DNA from: Corynebacterium timonense
Lineage (GTDB): Bacteria > Actinomycetota > Actinomycetes > Mycobacteriales > Mycobacteriaceae
Length of the DNA: 64,000 bases
Assembly: GCF_900105305.1 (NCBI RefSeq)
Contig: NZ_LT629765.1
Location: forward strand, 2,232,001 to 2,296,000
Direction of reading: 5' to 3'
Shown: positions 44,558 through 54,959 of the stretch, piece after piece
Layout: each line of letters starts with the position of its first letter
Numbering within the stretch: position 1 is the first letter of the stretch
Notes under the pieces: generated by a model
Databases searched by the model: none
The model's input: only the letters and a program-made list of their open reading frames with translations
Told to the model about the DNA's origin: nothing
Program-made: the position numbers and the translations under genes

Positions 44558-47127
44558 CTACGGGCTCGTCGGACCGGGCTCGTCGGACTGTGCTGGAGCG
44601 GCGGGCCGAGAGGCGGGTCGAGAGGCGGGTCGTGCGGCGGGCGGAGAGTGCGCGGCCGTCGGCCCCCGGGCGCGCCGCCTGCGCCCCGCGGTGAACAGCA
44701 GCAGCATCGCTAGCACCACCGCCAGCGCGCCAAGCAACACCCAGCCGCGGGCCTCCACGCCCGCGGTGCGCACCGTGATGTCCACGGGTTGTGAGATGGG
44801 CACGCTGTTCGGCGAGGCGAGGAAGAGCTGCAGATTGGCGGGGGCGTCGCCCGGCAGGTCGGCCGTCATCTGCACCGTGTAGGAACCGCGGGCCGGGATG
44901 CGCAGGGTGCGCGGCACGTGCAGCCGCGCGCCCTCGGGACCGGTGTAAAGGATCTGGGTGTCCACCGGCAGCGGCAGCCCGTTCTGGGCCACGATGACCA
45001 GCGGGGAGGACGAGGAAGCACGGGTGTAGACGTTGCCGGGCGGGATGAGCGTGACCGAGGAACGCAGCGTGTTGAGCATGTCGCGGCTTCCCGCCAGGCG
45101 CTCCCGCGTGGCCTTTTCCGCCACCGGGTAGAAATCGCGCGCCCGCCGGCCCGTCGCGCTCAGCGCCACAAGCAGGTCGCGCCGCAGCGGCAACGTCGCC
45201 TCGTAGCGGGTGAGGGTGATCGCGGGGTCGTCGATAAGCAAGCCCGACAGGTCGTTGATGAAGCGGGCCTGCTGCCCCGCCGCGAGGATCTCCGAGTCGG
45301 CGTAGACCGCCGGGTCCTCGTGCGGGCTCCCCGTCGCGGCAGCCGGGGCGACGCTGGGGGAGGAGCCAGGTAGTCGTCGAGGGGCATCGGCTGCGCGGTC
45401 GTGGACACGAGGTCGCCCACCGCCGCCATGATCGTCGCGGCCGAGGCGGGGTCCCAGGAGGCGGGCGGGGTGACCAGGACCGGCTCCGGGGTCCCCTCCC
45501 CCGCCACGGAGCGCGAGGCGCGCACGGCGAGGCGCACGCCCGAGGCGGCGTTGACGGCGCGGGCGTGCAGGGAGTCGTCCTCCAGCGTGGAGCGCAGCCA
45601 CGGGCGCGAGTAGCCGGTGGTTTCCGGGTGCGGCCCCACCTCCGCCAGCGTGGAGGCGAGCGCGTGCTGGTACTCCACGGCGAGCACCCCGGGGGACAGC
45701 CAGGCGAAACGCTCGGAGTCCCCGGGCAACTCCCCGGGCGAGGTTTCCGACTCCCGGAGGGTGTTCGACGCCACGAGCACGCGCACCGGCGTCGTCGGCG
45801 CGGGGGCGGCCGCCCCGGGCGCGCCGGGCAGGTCCTGGCGGTCCAGGGTCGTGCGCTGCTCCCCTTCGACGCGCCGGCTCGACGAGGGGTTCGCCGCCGT
45901 CTGCGCCGCGTCCCACGCCTGGCTCATCCCGCCGGTGGGCACGGTGGAGCGCGTGTGGTCCGCCCAGCCGAGGCCGGGGGCGACGTCCTGGCCCACGTAG
46001 CCGAACCCGGGCAGCACCACGTTGAACAGGCCCGGGTTGTCCAGGACGCGGCCCAGGGTGAACGGCCCGCGCTCGATGGCCTCGCGCATGAGCCACACGT
46101 CCCCGGTGTTCGCCACGGCGTTGAGGTCGGCGTTCGCCCAGGGCAGCGCCATGAGGCAGTGCTCGGCGGCGATGCCGGCGAGGCGCTCGAGCCACGCGGC
46201 GGCGTCTTCGCTGCCGCGGCCCGGCTCGCCCTCCGGGACGTCGTCGTCGCTGCCCCAGCTGTCGCGGAGGCGCTTCGGCTGCTGCGCAATGTCGGGGCGC
46301 GTCGAGGAGACGATGTAGCCGCGCGACATCCGTTCGGCGGTGTCCACGAGCGCCGGGTCCACCGCGAGGCAGGTGGCCGCGGCGACGGCGGGGTCGGAGG
46401 CGGCGTCCTCGTAGACGTCGACAAGCTGGCTCAGCCGCCCGCCCTCGGCGAGCTCGCCGGCGAGGGCGTCGGAGGCGAGCACGAGCGGAGGTGTCTCGGG
46501 CGCCTGGCCCGTCTCGCCGGGCACGATGTCGATCGGCGCGGACAGCGGAAACAGCATGGTAAGCCCGGGCCGGGGGCCGGAGTCCTCGCCGCGCACGTCG
46601 AGGTGGAAGCGCTCGGTGTCGAGCAGCCCGGTCTCGTCCGACAGCGCGAACATGAGCGGGTAGGTGGCCAGGCCCGGCAGCGGCAGCTCGTCCTCGAGGA
46701 TCTCCAGGCTCAGCTCCGCGTTCTCCCCCGGCGCAAGCTGCGTATCGACGCCCCGCGGGCGCCCCACCACCCCGTACTCGGCGACGTCGGCGATCGCGGC
46801 GGCGCGCTGGTCCTCGGGCGAGCCGGTCGCCGGCCCGCGCCGGGGGGTGATGCTGAGCCCCGTGAGCGTCTCGTCGGAGGTGTTGGTCACCCGCAGCGTC
46901 ACGGCGACGGGGTCGTGCGCGGCGATGGCCGCGGGCCCGGCGACGAGCTCGACGGTCGCGCGCTCGCCCTCGCCCGGGCGGATGTTGGGGTTGGCCCACT
47001 GCTGCGCCACCGCCGGGTTGGACGGGTCGGTGGGGATGGCGATGCCCCCGGCGGGAGCAGCCGCGGCGGGGCTGAGGGCGAGGGCGCCGGCCAGCGCAGC
47101 GGCGCATACCTGGGGCGCGCGCCTCAT
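44558..47127 (-). pseudogene. DUF6049-type exported protein gene, one-base frameshift
   Basis: The N-terminal part (from ATG 47127) begins [19 protein letters not shown], a signal peptide, and continues to LDDYLAP near 45360. The rest (GSSPSVAPAAATGSPHEDPA to the C-terminus) is in the next frame and includes the membrane anchor WVLLGALAVVLAMLLLFTAGRRRR. The whole span is 2,570 bases, which is not a multiple of three. The shift lies at a run of five C (minus strand) near 45355. Relatives between murJ and the NUDIX gene encode one intact cell-envelope protein of about 850 residues. It may be a real lesion or a sequencing error. Confidence 0.8.
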
Positions 47128-47870
47128 CGGGGGGTCGCCCTTCCGGCTTTGGCTTCCTTTCTGGCCAGCGCGGGCATCCTGTCGTGGGCGATGCGGGCGA
47201 GCTTGCGTTCGTCGGCGTAGGCGAGGCGCTCGATGAGTTCGCTCATGGGCACCCAGGCCACCTCGGTGACCTCGGGGTCGTCGTCGTTGAGGACGCCGTC
47301 GACGTAGCGCAGCAGGTTGTGGTGCACGGTTTTGTGGATGCGCACGCCGTCGGAGACGAACCAGTAGTCGATCACGCCGAGGGTGTCAAAGGCCTCCCCG
47401 GAGATCCCGGTTTCCTCCCACACCTCTCGCTCGGCGGTTGTCCATTGGTGTTCCCCGTCTTCGACGTGGCCCTTCGGCATGGACCACAGAAGGCGCCCGC
47501 GCTTGTCCAGTCGGCCGATGAGCGCGACGTAGATGCGCGAGAGGTCGACGTTGCCGCCCGGCCCGACGGCCTCCGCCATGCCGGAGACCACGAGCCCGCC
47601 TGCCGACGTCTCGTCGCGCGTCTCCATCGCCGAGTCGTGCTGCGGGGGGCGGCGTTGCGCCGGGGCGCTGGCGCGCCCCCGCCCCGTGCGGCCGCGGCGG
47701 GAGGAGTTTTTCTTCCGCTTCTTCGCGGCCTCTCCCCGGTTGGTCTTCTCGTGAGAGCGCTGCCCTTTTCCGGCAGGACGAGACCCGCGGCGGCGCCGTC
47801 CGCGCCTGCGGGGACCCTCGCCCTGGGGGCTGGTGGAGTCGCCCGAGCTGGGCCTCGTTGTGTCACTCAT
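47124..47870 (-). CDS. NUDIX hydrolase
   Basis: 248 residues. A basic, low-complexity N-terminus of about 90 residues ([16 protein letters not shown] and similar) precedes a NUDIX domain with box [20 protein letters not shown] followed by TGI, matching GX5EX7REUXEEXGU. It overlaps the DUF6049 start by four bases. Members of this context (MutT-like, beside cca) hydrolyse nucleoside diphosphate derivatives, but the substrate is unknown. Confidence 0.88.
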   Translation of the reverse strand: MSDTTRPSSGDSTSPQGEGPRRRGRRRRGSRPAGKGQRSHEKTNRGEAAKKRKKNSSRRGRTGRGRASAPAQRRPPQHDSAMETRDETSAGGLVVSGMAEAVGPGGNVDLSRIYVALIGRLDKRGRLLWSMPKGHVEDGEHQWTTAEREVWEETGISGEAFDTLGVIDYWFVSDGVRIHKTVHHNLLRYVDGVLNDDDPEVTEVAWVPMSELIERLAYADERKLARIAHDRMPALARKEAKAGRATPR

Positions 47871-47955
47871 TCGCTACATCGTATCCCCCCGCGCGAGGTT
47901 GTGGTATTTAGCAGGGCTGGGAGGAGGCGCGTTGTGGCCGGGTAAGGTGGTGTGG

Positions 47956-49449
47956 GTGACAACGCCAGACAACTACGCACCCGTGTTCGACCTCCCCGAC
48001 CCGGCCGACCCCCTCGCGCGCGAGGCGTTGCTGGCGCGGGCGCAACGGGCCGTCGAGAAGCTTGCTGACGTGCTGGAACCCCTGGCGGCCCGCTTCGCCG
48101 AGAAGGGCGAGTCCCTCTACCTCGTGGGCGGGCCCGTGCGCGACGCGATGCTCGGCCGGCTCGGCCACGACCTCGACTTCACCACTTCCGCCCGGCCCGA
48201 GGTGATCCGCGAGGTGCTCGAGGCGTGGGGCGAGAAGGTGTGGGACACCGGCATCGAGTTCGGCACCGTCTCGGCGGTGCGCACGGGCCAGCAGGTGGAG
48301 ATCACCACCTTCCGCTCCGACCTGTACGACGGCGTGACGCGCAACCCCGAGGTCACCTTCGGCGACACGCTGGAGGGCGACCTTGTGCGCCGCGACTTCG
48401 CGTGCAACGCCATGGCCATCGAGCTCGCGCTCGACGGCGGCGCCCTTGCCCCGCGCTTCCACGACCCGGTCGGGGGCGTCGAGGACGTGTTGCGCCGCCG
48501 CCTGGATACCCCGCAGAAGCCCGAGGTCTCGTTCCGCGACGACCCGCTGCGGATGTTGCGCGCGGCCCGCTTCGTCTCCCAGCTCGGCTTCACCGTGGCC
48601 GACAGGGTGCGCGCCGCGATGGAGGGCATGGCCGAGGAGATCGGGCGTATCACCGCCGAGCGCGTCCAGGCCGAGCTGGACAAGCTCATGCTCGGCGCGC
48701 GCCCCTGGGAGGGCATCGACCTGCTGGTGGAGACGGGACTCGCCGAGATCGTCCTGCCCGAGGTGCCCGCGCTGCGCCTGGAGATGGACGAGCACATGCA
48801 GCACAAGGACGTCTACCGGCACTCGCTGACGGTGCTGCGCCAGGCCACCGAGCTCGAAGACGAGGGCCCGGACCTCAAGCTGCGCTGGGCGGCTCTGCTT
48901 CACGACATCGGCAAGCCGGACACCCGCGCGGTCAAAGAGGGCGGCGGCGTGAGCTTCCACCACCACGAGGTCGTGGGCGCGAAGATGACGCGCAAGCGCA
49001 TGCGCGCGCTCAAGTACCCGAAGCACGTCATCGAGGACGTCGGCCAGCTCGTGTACCTGCACATGCGCTTCCACGGCTTCGGCGAGGGCCAGTGGACGGA
49101 CTCGGCGGTGCGCCGCTACGTCACCGACGCCGGCGAGCTGCTGCCGCGGCTGAACAAGCTGGTGCGCGCGGACTGCACCACGCGCAACCCAAAGAAGGCC
49201 CGCCGCCTGCAGCGCGCCTACGACAACCTGGAGGAGCGCATCGCCGAGCTCGCCGCCAAGGAGGACCTCGCCCGGGTGCGCCCGGACCTCGACGGCAACG
49301 AGATCATGCGCATCCTCGACCTCGAGCCGGGCCCCGCCGTGGGCCGTGCCTGGAAGCACATGAAGGAGCTGCGCCTGGAGCGCGGGGAGCTCGAGCACGA
49401 CGAGGCCGTCGCCGAGCTGAAGAAGTGGTGGGAGGCCGAGAATGGCTGA
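47956..49449 (+). CDS. cca: CCA tRNA nucleotidyltransferase
   Basis: 497 residues from GTG 47956. A TAAGGT element seven bases upstream suggests a leaderless start. The nucleotidyltransferase motif is LYLVGGPVRDAMLGRLGHDLDFTTSA, followed by RRDFACNAMA and RRLDTPQKPEVSFRDDPLRMLRAARF. A C-terminal HD domain is marked by LRWAALLHDIGKPDTR. It adds or repairs the 3' CCA end of tRNAs and overlaps the YqgE gene start by eight bases. Confidence 0.93.
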   Translation: MTTPDNYAPVFDLPDPADPLAREALLARAQRAVEKLADVLEPLAARFAEKGESLYLVGGPVRDAMLGRLGHDLDFTTSARPEVIREVLEAWGEKVWDTGIEFGTVSAVRTGQQVEITTFRSDLYDGVTRNPEVTFGDTLEGDLVRRDFACNAMAIELALDGGALAPRFHDPVGGVEDVLRRRLDTPQKPEVSFRDDPLRMLRAARFVSQLGFTVADRVRAAMEGMAEEIGRITAERVQAELDKLMLGARPWEGIDLLVETGLAEIVLPEVPALRLEMDEHMQHKDVYRHSLTVLRQATELEDEGPDLKLRWAALLHDIGKPDTRAVKEGGGVSFHHHEVVGAKMTRKRMRALKYPKHVIEDVGQLVYLHMRFHGFGEGQWTDSAVRRYVTDAGELLPRLNKLVRADCTTRNPKKARRLQRAYDNLEERIAELAAKEDLARVRPDLDGNEIMRILDLEPGPAVGRAWKHMKELRLERGELEHDEAVAELKKWWEAENG

Positions 49450-50050
49450 GTACTTTTACGCCGACCGGTTGTTTAACGCCCTCGAGCGCAGCGAGCCCGA
49501 GGCGGGCTCGCTGCTCGTCGCCGCGCCCGGCATGCTGTCCGACGCCTTCGCGCGCACGGTCGTCCTGGTCCTCGGCCACTCCGCCGTCGGCACTCTCGGT
49601 GTGGTGCTTAACCGGCGCAGCGAGGTGGCGGTGCAGAACGTTCTGCCCGAGTGGGAGTCGCTGACGGCGGCGCCGCGGGCGCTCTACATCGGCGGGCCGG
49701 TGCGCCCCCAGGCGGGCGTGGCCGTTGGCGTGACCAAGAACGGCGTGGCTATTGAGGACTACCCGCAGTTCACGCGCCTGGCCAACCGGCTGGTGCACCT
49801 TGACCTGCACGCCCACCCGCTCGAGGTGGAGGACGCCCTCGAAGGGGTGCGCATCTTCGTGGGCACCGCGCAATGGGAGCCCGGCCAGCTCGACGGGGAG
49901 ATCGAGCGCGGCGACTGGTTCGTCGCGCCCGCGCTTCCCTCCGACGTGGTAGCGCCCGCGGCGGTCGACCTGTGGGGTGACGTGATGCGCCGGCAAGCGA
50001 TGCCGCTGCCGCTGTTTTCCACCTTCCCCGCCGACATCCAGGACAGTTGA
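49442..50050 (+). CDS. YqgE/AlgH family protein
   Basis: 202 residues. The family pattern is clear: GSLLVAAPGMLSDAFARTVVLVLGHSAVGTLGVVLNRRS and YIGGPVRPQAGVAV. A conserved protein of unknown mechanism, often adjacent to cca in corynebacteria. The ATG overlaps the end of cca. Confidence 0.9.
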   Translation: MAEYFYADRLFNALERSEPEAGSLLVAAPGMLSDAFARTVVLVLGHSAVGTLGVVLNRRSEVAVQNVLPEWESLTAAPRALYIGGPVRPQAGVAVGVTKNGVAIEDYPQFTRLANRLVHLDLHAHPLEVEDALEGVRIFVGTAQWEPGQLDGEIERGDWFVAPALPSDVVAPAAVDLWGDVMRRQAMPLPLFSTFPADIQDS

Positions 50051-50061
50051 GGGGGCCCGCG

Positions 50062-50775
50062 GTGTCGACCCCGGCCGGAGCCCCGCGCGGGCGCGAGATT
50101 CGCGAGGGCATCAAGGACGCGTGGCCCGTCGCGTTCGGCCTCATCCCGCTCGGCCTTGCCCTCGGGCTCCTCATCACGCAGGCGGGTTTTGCCTGGTGGT
50201 GGGCCCCGGTTTTCTCCACGGTGATCTACGCGGGGTCGATGGAGTTCCTCGCCCTCAACATGATCCTCTCCGGCGTGGGGCCGCTTTCGGCCCTGGTCAC
50301 GGGGTTCATGGTGAACTTCCGGCACATCTTCTACGGCCTGACGTTCCCGCGCCACCTCATCCGCTCTCGGCTGGGCCGGGCCTATTCCACGTACGCTCTC
50401 ATCGATGAGGCCTACGCCATCGCGTCGGTGAAAACGGCCCGCTCGGGCACGTGGCTCCTCACCACCCAGATCATGTGCCAGGCGATCTGGGTCGCGTCGA
50501 GCACGGCCGGCGCGGTGACCGGGCGTGCCCTGCCCGAGGATCTGGAGGGCCTCGGCTTCGCCCTGACCGCGTTGTTCGTCGTGCTGGCCTACGAGGCCTT
50601 CCTCGCCTCGCGCGACCTCTCCCCTGTTCTTCTCGCGGGCGGCTTCGCCGTGGCGTGCGCCGTGTTCTCCCCCGCGAACGTGCTCATGGTCGCGCTGAGC
50701 GCCTACTTCGTGCTCCTGCTCGTGCGCTTCTGGGTGCCGCGCGTGGACTCGGCTCTGCGGTGGGAGGTGCGGTAG
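50062..50775 (+). CDS. azlC: AzlC family membrane protein
   Basis: 237 residues from GTG 50062, with a GAGGGGG site six bases upstream. The sequence shows the AzlC pattern with AWPVAFGLIPLGLALGLLI, AGSMEFLALNMIL and GFMVNFRHIFYGLTFPRHL and about seven hydrophobic segments. With the next gene it should form a two-component branched-chain amino acid exporter like BrnFE. Confidence 0.9.
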   Translation: MSTPAGAPRGREIREGIKDAWPVAFGLIPLGLALGLLITQAGFAWWWAPVFSTVIYAGSMEFLALNMILSGVGPLSALVTGFMVNFRHIFYGLTFPRHLIRSRLGRAYSTYALIDEAYAIASVKTARSGTWLLTTQIMCQAIWVASSTAGAVTGRALPEDLEGLGFALTALFVVLAYEAFLASRDLSPVLLAGGFAVACAVFSPANVLMVALSAYFVLLLVRFWVPRVDSALRWEVR

Positions 50776-51114
50776 ATGGGTCTGCCCGTGGGCGTCTCCC
50801 TCGCCGCGGTCGCGGCCGTGCTCATCCCCGTCGGGCTGGTCACGCTGCTGCTGCGAGCACTCCCCTTCCCCTTCCTGCGCCTGTTCAAGGGCAGCCCGCT
50901 CACCGAGTTCCTCGGCGTGTACATGCCCGTCGGCGTCATGACGGTCCTCGTCGTGTACACGCTTCTCGACGCCTCAGCACTGCCCGGGGGCATCGCCGCC
51001 GGCCTCCTCGCGGTCGCGGTGACCCTCGGGGTCCACGCATGGCGGCGCTCCGCCGCGCTGTCTGTGGTCGCCGGGACGGTGTTTTACATGGTCCTGGTGA
51101 ACCTTGTGTTCTGA
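50776..51114 (+). CDS. azlD: AzlD family membrane protein
   Basis: 112 residues, four hydrophobic helices, beginning immediately after the azlC stop. The LPFPFLRLFKGSPLTEFLGVYMPVGVMTVLVVY stretch is typical of AzlD/BrnE, the small exporter subunit. Confidence 0.88.
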   Translation: MGLPVGVSLAAVAAVLIPVGLVTLLLRALPFPFLRLFKGSPLTEFLGVYMPVGVMTVLVVYTLLDASALPGGIAAGLLAVAVTLGVHAWRRSAALSVVAGTVFYMVLVNLVF

Positions 51115-51124
51115 GTACGGTGTT

Positions 51125-51442
51125 CTAGAGGTTCGGGAACTTCGCCCTCGCTTCCGCCCACAGCCCCTCGAACTCCTCGGCGCTCAGGGGCGTGGCGGTG
51201 ATCCCCTCGAAGGCGGCGTATGTGTTTGGGTGGGGGACGACGTCCGCCGGCTCGTTGGCCTGGCCGTGGACGCGACCCTCGGCGTAGGCGCCGGTGATCG
51301 TCTCGGCAGGGTCGAGCTCGATCATCCGCACCATGGTGCACTGGGTGGGTGAAAGCTCCTCGAGCTCGGCGATATTGAGCAGCTGGGCACCGAGGTCGGG
51401 CACCTCGTAGAGGATCCGAACGTAGTGTTTCACGTGAAACAT
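51125..51442 (-). CDS. Conserved hypothetical protein whose start codon lies in a parS site
   Basis: 105 residues. The protein begins MFHVKHYVRILYEV because the first codons are the parS palindrome itself. The rest (LSPTQCTMVRMIELDPAETITGAYAEG, PHPNTYAAFEGITATPLSAEEFEGLWAEA) is moderately acidic with no signal or membrane segment. I do not recognise the family. Later starts are possible but none has a better ribosome binding site. Confidence 0.6.
   Translation of the reverse strand: MFHVKHYVRILYEVPDLGAQLLNIAELEELSPTQCTMVRMIELDPAETITGAYAEGRVHGQANEPADVVPHPNTYAAFEGITATPLSAEEFEGLWAEARAKFPNL
51426..51441. promoter_or_regulatory. parS site
   Basis: TGTTTCACGTGAAACA, the perfect 16-bp ParB binding palindrome. 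It overlaps the first codons of the 51125-51442 gene. Confidence 0.97.
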
Positions 51443-51463
51443 CTCCTAGACGCGGGGCGGGGG

Positions 51464-52426
51464 TTACGCTTCTCGAGCGTAGCGCGCCGCCGTCGCGGAG
51501 CAGATGATGAGCTGCACGAGGTGGTAGAGCATGAGCGGCACGATGAGGATGCCCAGCGCCGCCCCGCCGAAAATGACGCTGGCCATCGGTAGGCCCGCGG
51601 CCAGCGACTTCTGCGTGCCGCACATCTGGATGGCCACGCGGTCCTCGTAGGAGAAGCGCAGGGCGTTCGACACTGCCTTGGTGAGCCAGAGCATGGCGTA
51701 GACGAGGAGGAAGGCGACGGCGACGAGCAGGAGGATCTCCCACACCCGGACCTCGCTCCACACTCCGGAGACGACGCCCTGGGAGAAGGCGGCGTAGACG
51801 ACCATCCAGATGGAGCCGCGGTCGACGAGCTTCGTGGCCTTCGCCCCCGCAACCTCGCCCGCACGCGGAACGACGTTGTGGGCGATTTGCCCCAGGACGA
51901 AGGGCAGCAGCAGCTGGAGCCCGATGTTGAGGAAGACGGTGGCGTCGACGTGGATTCCCTCGCCCGCCCCCATGAGCAGCATGACGAGGAGCGGGGTGAC
52001 GACGACGCCCACCATGCTGGACAGGCTCGCGGCGACCACCGCGCCGGAGACGTTACCGCGCGCGATGCCCGTGAGCGCGACCGAGGACTGCACCGTCGAG
52101 GGCACAAGCATGGCGTAGAGGATGCCCTGGTAAAGGGGGTCCGAGATGAACGCCGTGGTGGGCCGCAGCGCGAGCCCGACGAGCGGGTAGACGAGGAAGG
52201 TGCAACCAAGGATGAGGAGGTGCAGCTTCCAATGGGTTAGGCCGCGCACGGCCTCGCGCGTGGACAGCCGGGCGCCGTAGAGGAAGAACAGGAGGGCGAT
52301 GGCCACTGTGGTGGCCACGTCGACGACCTCGGCGAAGGTGCCGCGGGCGGGAAGGAGCACCGCGAGCACGGTGGCGACGAGGATCCCCTGGATCAGGGGA
52401 TCTTTCAGGAAAGAAGGTACGCGCAT
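51464..52426 (-). CDS. Bile acid:sodium symporter family transporter (SBF-like)
   Basis: 320 residues from ATG 52426, about ten hydrophobic helices. Motifs such as LVPSTVQSSVALTGIARGNVSGAVVAA and QMCGTQKSLAAGLPMAS are typical of the SBF-like family. A substrate cannot be assigned. It is transcribed toward the parS-associated gene. Confidence 0.85.
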   Translation of the reverse strand: MRVPSFLKDPLIQGILVATVLAVLLPARGTFAEVVDVATTVAIALLFFLYGARLSTREAVRGLTHWKLHLLILGCTFLVYPLVGLALRPTTAFISDPLYQGILYAMLVPSTVQSSVALTGIARGNVSGAVVAASLSSMVGVVVTPLLVMLLMGAGEGIHVDATVFLNIGLQLLLPFVLGQIAHNVVPRAGEVAGAKATKLVDRGSIWMVVYAAFSQGVVSGVWSEVRVWEILLLVAVAFLLVYAMLWLTKAVSNALRFSYEDRVAIQMCGTQKSLAAGLPMASVIFGGAALGILIVPLMLYHLVQLIICSATAARYAREA

Positions 52427-52465
52427 GGGCACTAGTGTACGAAGCCGCCGCGCGTCAGTGCCCGT

Positions 52466-52507
52466 CTGGGCTTACGCCTCTGGGCCTACGCTTCTGGGCC
52501 TACGCTT
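52466..52507. repeat. Three tandem 14-bp repeats
   Basis: CTGGGCTTACGCCT followed by two copies of CTGGGCCTACGCTT. The last copy overlaps the stop codon of the Rieske gene. It probably arose by slippage. Confidence 0.85.
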
Positions 52508-52874
52508 CTGGGTCGGTGGCCACGAGGCGGTCCCCCTCCTCGGCGAGGTCAATCGCGCGCAGCCCGCGCAGCGCGGGGCCGGCGAGCACCTCCCCGTCGG
52601 CGATGTTGAACACCGAGCCGTGGGCGGTGCAGCGCACCGTGTCGCCCTGGACCTGGGTGATTTTCTGGAACTGGTGGGGGCAGCTCGCGGAGTAGGCGAC
52701 GAACTGGCCCTCGGTCGGCTGGGCGATGATGACTCGGTTGAGGATCACGGCGCTGCCGACCGGAACCTCGGTCTTCGCTACATCCTCGGAGGGATCCCGG
52801 CCGCAGGCGGCGAGGAAGGCTCCGGCGAAGGTGGACGCGGTACCGAGGAGAAAGAGGCGGCGGGAGCAGGTCAT
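52500..52874 (-). CDS. Rieske [2Fe-2S] lipoprotein
   Basis: 124 residues. The N-terminus combines a twin-arginine-like SRRLFLLG with lipobox LAAC. The Rieske ligands are C-P-H (SASCPHQFQ) and C-x-x-H (RCTAHGSVFN). A small stand-alone exported electron carrier. The redox partner is not evident from the neighbours. Confidence 0.88.
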   Translation of the reverse strand: MTCSRRLFLLGTASTFAGAFLAACGRDPSEDVAKTEVPVGSAVILNRVIIAQPTEGQFVAYSASCPHQFQKITQVQGDTVRCTAHGSVFNIADGEVLAGPALRGLRAIDLAEEGDRLVATDPEA

Positions 52875-52893
52875 GGTGACTGATAGTAGTGCC

Positions 52894-53697
52894 TCAGCGC
52901 GTCGCGCTCTTCATCTCCGACACGAATGTGCGCAACGCCTCTTTCAGCTCCCCGAGGTCGGAGTGGGCCTCGATGAGCGCGGCGATCGCCGAGCCCGTAA
53001 TCGCGCCCGCCGCCCCGGCCTGGATCGCCGCCCGCACGTGCTCGGGTCGGGAGATGCCGAAGCCGAGCAACACCGGCGCCCCGCCGTAGCGGGCAACGTT
53101 GTCGACGACCTCGGCGAGCCCTTCGACGGAGGAGGCGCGCTCGGTGCCGGTCACGCCGTCGCGGGAGATGGCGTAGATGTAGCCGCGCGATTGCGCCGCC
53201 ACCCCCTCGAGCGTGGCGGACGAGGCCTTGGCCGGGGCGATGTAGATCGGGTCGATGCCGTGGGCGGCGGCCGCGGCGCTGAAGGGGCCGGACTCGCGCA
53301 CGGGGACGTCGGGAAGCAACATGCTGTCCGCCCCCGCCTCGGCGAACTCCCGGTAGAAGTTATCGAGGCCGCGGGTGAACGCGACGTTGGCGTAGACGAG
53401 CATGCCGATCGGCAGGTCGGGGAATTCGGCGCGGATCGCGCGGACCTGCTCGAGCGCCGCGTTGACCCCTCCTCCGTTGCGCAGCGCGCGGATGTGGGCC
53501 TTCTGGATCGTCGGCCCGTCCGCGACCGGGTCGGAGAAGGAGACGCCGAGCTCGAGGGCGTCGGCACCCGCCTCGACGACCGTGCGGACGATCTCGAGGG
53601 CGGCCTCCGGGGTGGGGTCGCCGAGCATGAGGAAGGGCACGAAGGCGCCCTCGCCCTTCTCCGCGAGCGCGGCAAACGTGGTTGCGTAGCGCGACAT
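52894..53697 (-). CDS. trpA: Tryptophan synthase alpha chain
   Basis: 267 residues. Catalytic Glu49 (ADALELGVSFSDP) and Asp60 (PVADGP) are at the same positions as in Salmonella TrpA. It cleaves indole-3-glycerol phosphate to indole. It begins just after trpB ends and is the last gene of the trp operon. Confidence 0.96.
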   Translation of the reverse strand: MSRYATTFAALAEKGEGAFVPFLMLGDPTPEAALEIVRTVVEAGADALELGVSFSDPVADGPTIQKAHIRALRNGGGVNAALEQVRAIRAEFPDLPIGMLVYANVAFTRGLDNFYREFAEAGADSMLLPDVPVRESGPFSAAAAAHGIDPIYIAPAKASSATLEGVAAQSRGYIYAISRDGVTGTERASSVEGLAEVVDNVARYGGAPVLLGFGISRPEHVRAAIQAGAAGAITGSAIAALIEAHSDLGELKEALRTFVSEMKSATR

Positions 53698-53699
53698 GT

Positions 53700-54947
53700 C
53701 TAGGTGTCCTTTCCGCGCGTGGTGGTGTCGATGACCCAGTCGGGGTGCTGCTCGAGGGTGGCGCGCACGTGTTCGACGTCCTTGTCGCCGCGCCCAGACA
53801 GCGAGACCACAATGGTCTCGGGCTCGGTGGCCTGTTCGGCCCGCTGGAGCGCGTAGGCCAGTGCGTGTGAGGACTCGAGCGCCGGGATGATGCCTTCGTA
53901 GGTGGACAGCAGCTGGAACGCGCGCAGCGCGTCTTCGTCGGTGACGGGTACGTACCGCGCTCGTCCGGTCGCTGCCAGGTGGGCGTGCTCGGGGCCGACC
54001 GCCGGGTAGTCCAGGCCGGCGGAGATGGAGTAGGACTCCTCGACCTGCCCGTCACTGTTGCGCATGAGGTAAGAGCGCGTCCCGTGCAGGATGCCGACGG
54101 TGCCCGCGGCGATGGCGGCGCCGTGCTTGCCTTTGCCCACGCCCTCGCCACCCGGCTCGGTGCCGATGAGTTCGACGCCCTCGTCGTCGATAAAGTCGGC
54201 GAACATGCCGATGGCGTTGGAGCCGCCGCCGACGCAGGCGACGACGGCGTCGGGCAGGGCCCCGGTTCGGGCGAGGACCTGGGCGCGCGCCTCCGTAGAG
54301 ATCACGCGGTGGAACTCCTTGACTATCTTCGGGAAGGGGTGCGGCCCCGCCGCGGTGCCGAGCAGGTAGTGGGACTCGTGGAAGGTGGCCGTCCAGTCGC
54401 GCAGCGCCTCGTTGACGGCGTCCTTGAGCGTGCCGGAGCCGGAGTCGACGCCGACGACCTCGGCGCCCATGAGACGCATGCGGAAGACGTTGGGCTCCTG
54501 GCGGGCCATGTCGGTGGTGCCCATGTAGATGACGCACTCCAGCCCGAGCAGCGCGCAGGCCAGGGTGGTCGCGGTGCCGTGCTGGCCGGCCCCGGTCTCG
54601 GCGATGATGCGCGTCTTGCCCATCTGCTTGGCCAGCAGCGCCTGGCCGATCACCTGGTTCGTTTTGTGCGCGCCGCCGTGGACGAGGTCTTCGCGTTTGA
54701 GGAAGATCCGCGCGGGGCTGTCGCCGAGCGGCAGGTTGCGGCACTCGGTGAGCGGGGTGGGCCGGCCGAGGTAGTCGCGCAACAGCGCGCGGTACTCGGT
54801 GAGGAACTCGGGGTCCTCCCAGGCCTCGACGAACGCCCGCTCCAGCTGGTCGAGGGCGGGAAGGAGCGACTCGGGGACGTACTGCCCGCCGAATTCGCCG
54901 TAGTACGCGGGCAAGATGGTCCGCCCGCCGTGCGCGTTATCAATCAT
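53700..54947 (-). CDS. trpB: Tryptophan synthase beta chain
   Basis: 415 residues. The PLP lysine is Lys95 in [10 protein letters not shown], and the phosphate-binding [10 protein letters not shown] is intact. It joins indole and serine to give tryptophan. It lies between trpCF and trpA. This is the TrpB1 type, as expected for a complete operon. Confidence 0.97.
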   Translation of the reverse strand: MIDNAHGGRTILPAYYGEFGGQYVPESLLPALDQLERAFVEAWEDPEFLTEYRALLRDYLGRPTPLTECRNLPLGDSPARIFLKREDLVHGGAHKTNQVIGQALLAKQMGKTRIIAETGAGQHGTATTLACALLGLECVIYMGTTDMARQEPNVFRMRLMGAEVVGVDSGSGTLKDAVNEALRDWTATFHESHYLLGTAAGPHPFPKIVKEFHRVISTEARAQVLARTGALPDAVVACVGGGSNAIGMFADFIDDEGVELIGTEPGGEGVGKGKHGAAIAAGTVGILHGTRSYLMRNSDGQVEESYSISAGLDYPAVGPEHAHLAATGRARYVPVTDEDALRAFQLLSTYEGIIPALESSHALAYALQRAEQATEPETIVVSLSGRGDKDVEHVRATLEQHPDWVIDTTTRGKDT

Positions 54948-54959
54948 GGTTGTGCCTCT

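Noticed and set aside
41020..44694. 1,224-codon open frame opposite murJ
   Set aside because: Antisense shadow of murJ in high-GC DNA. No domain or start signal.
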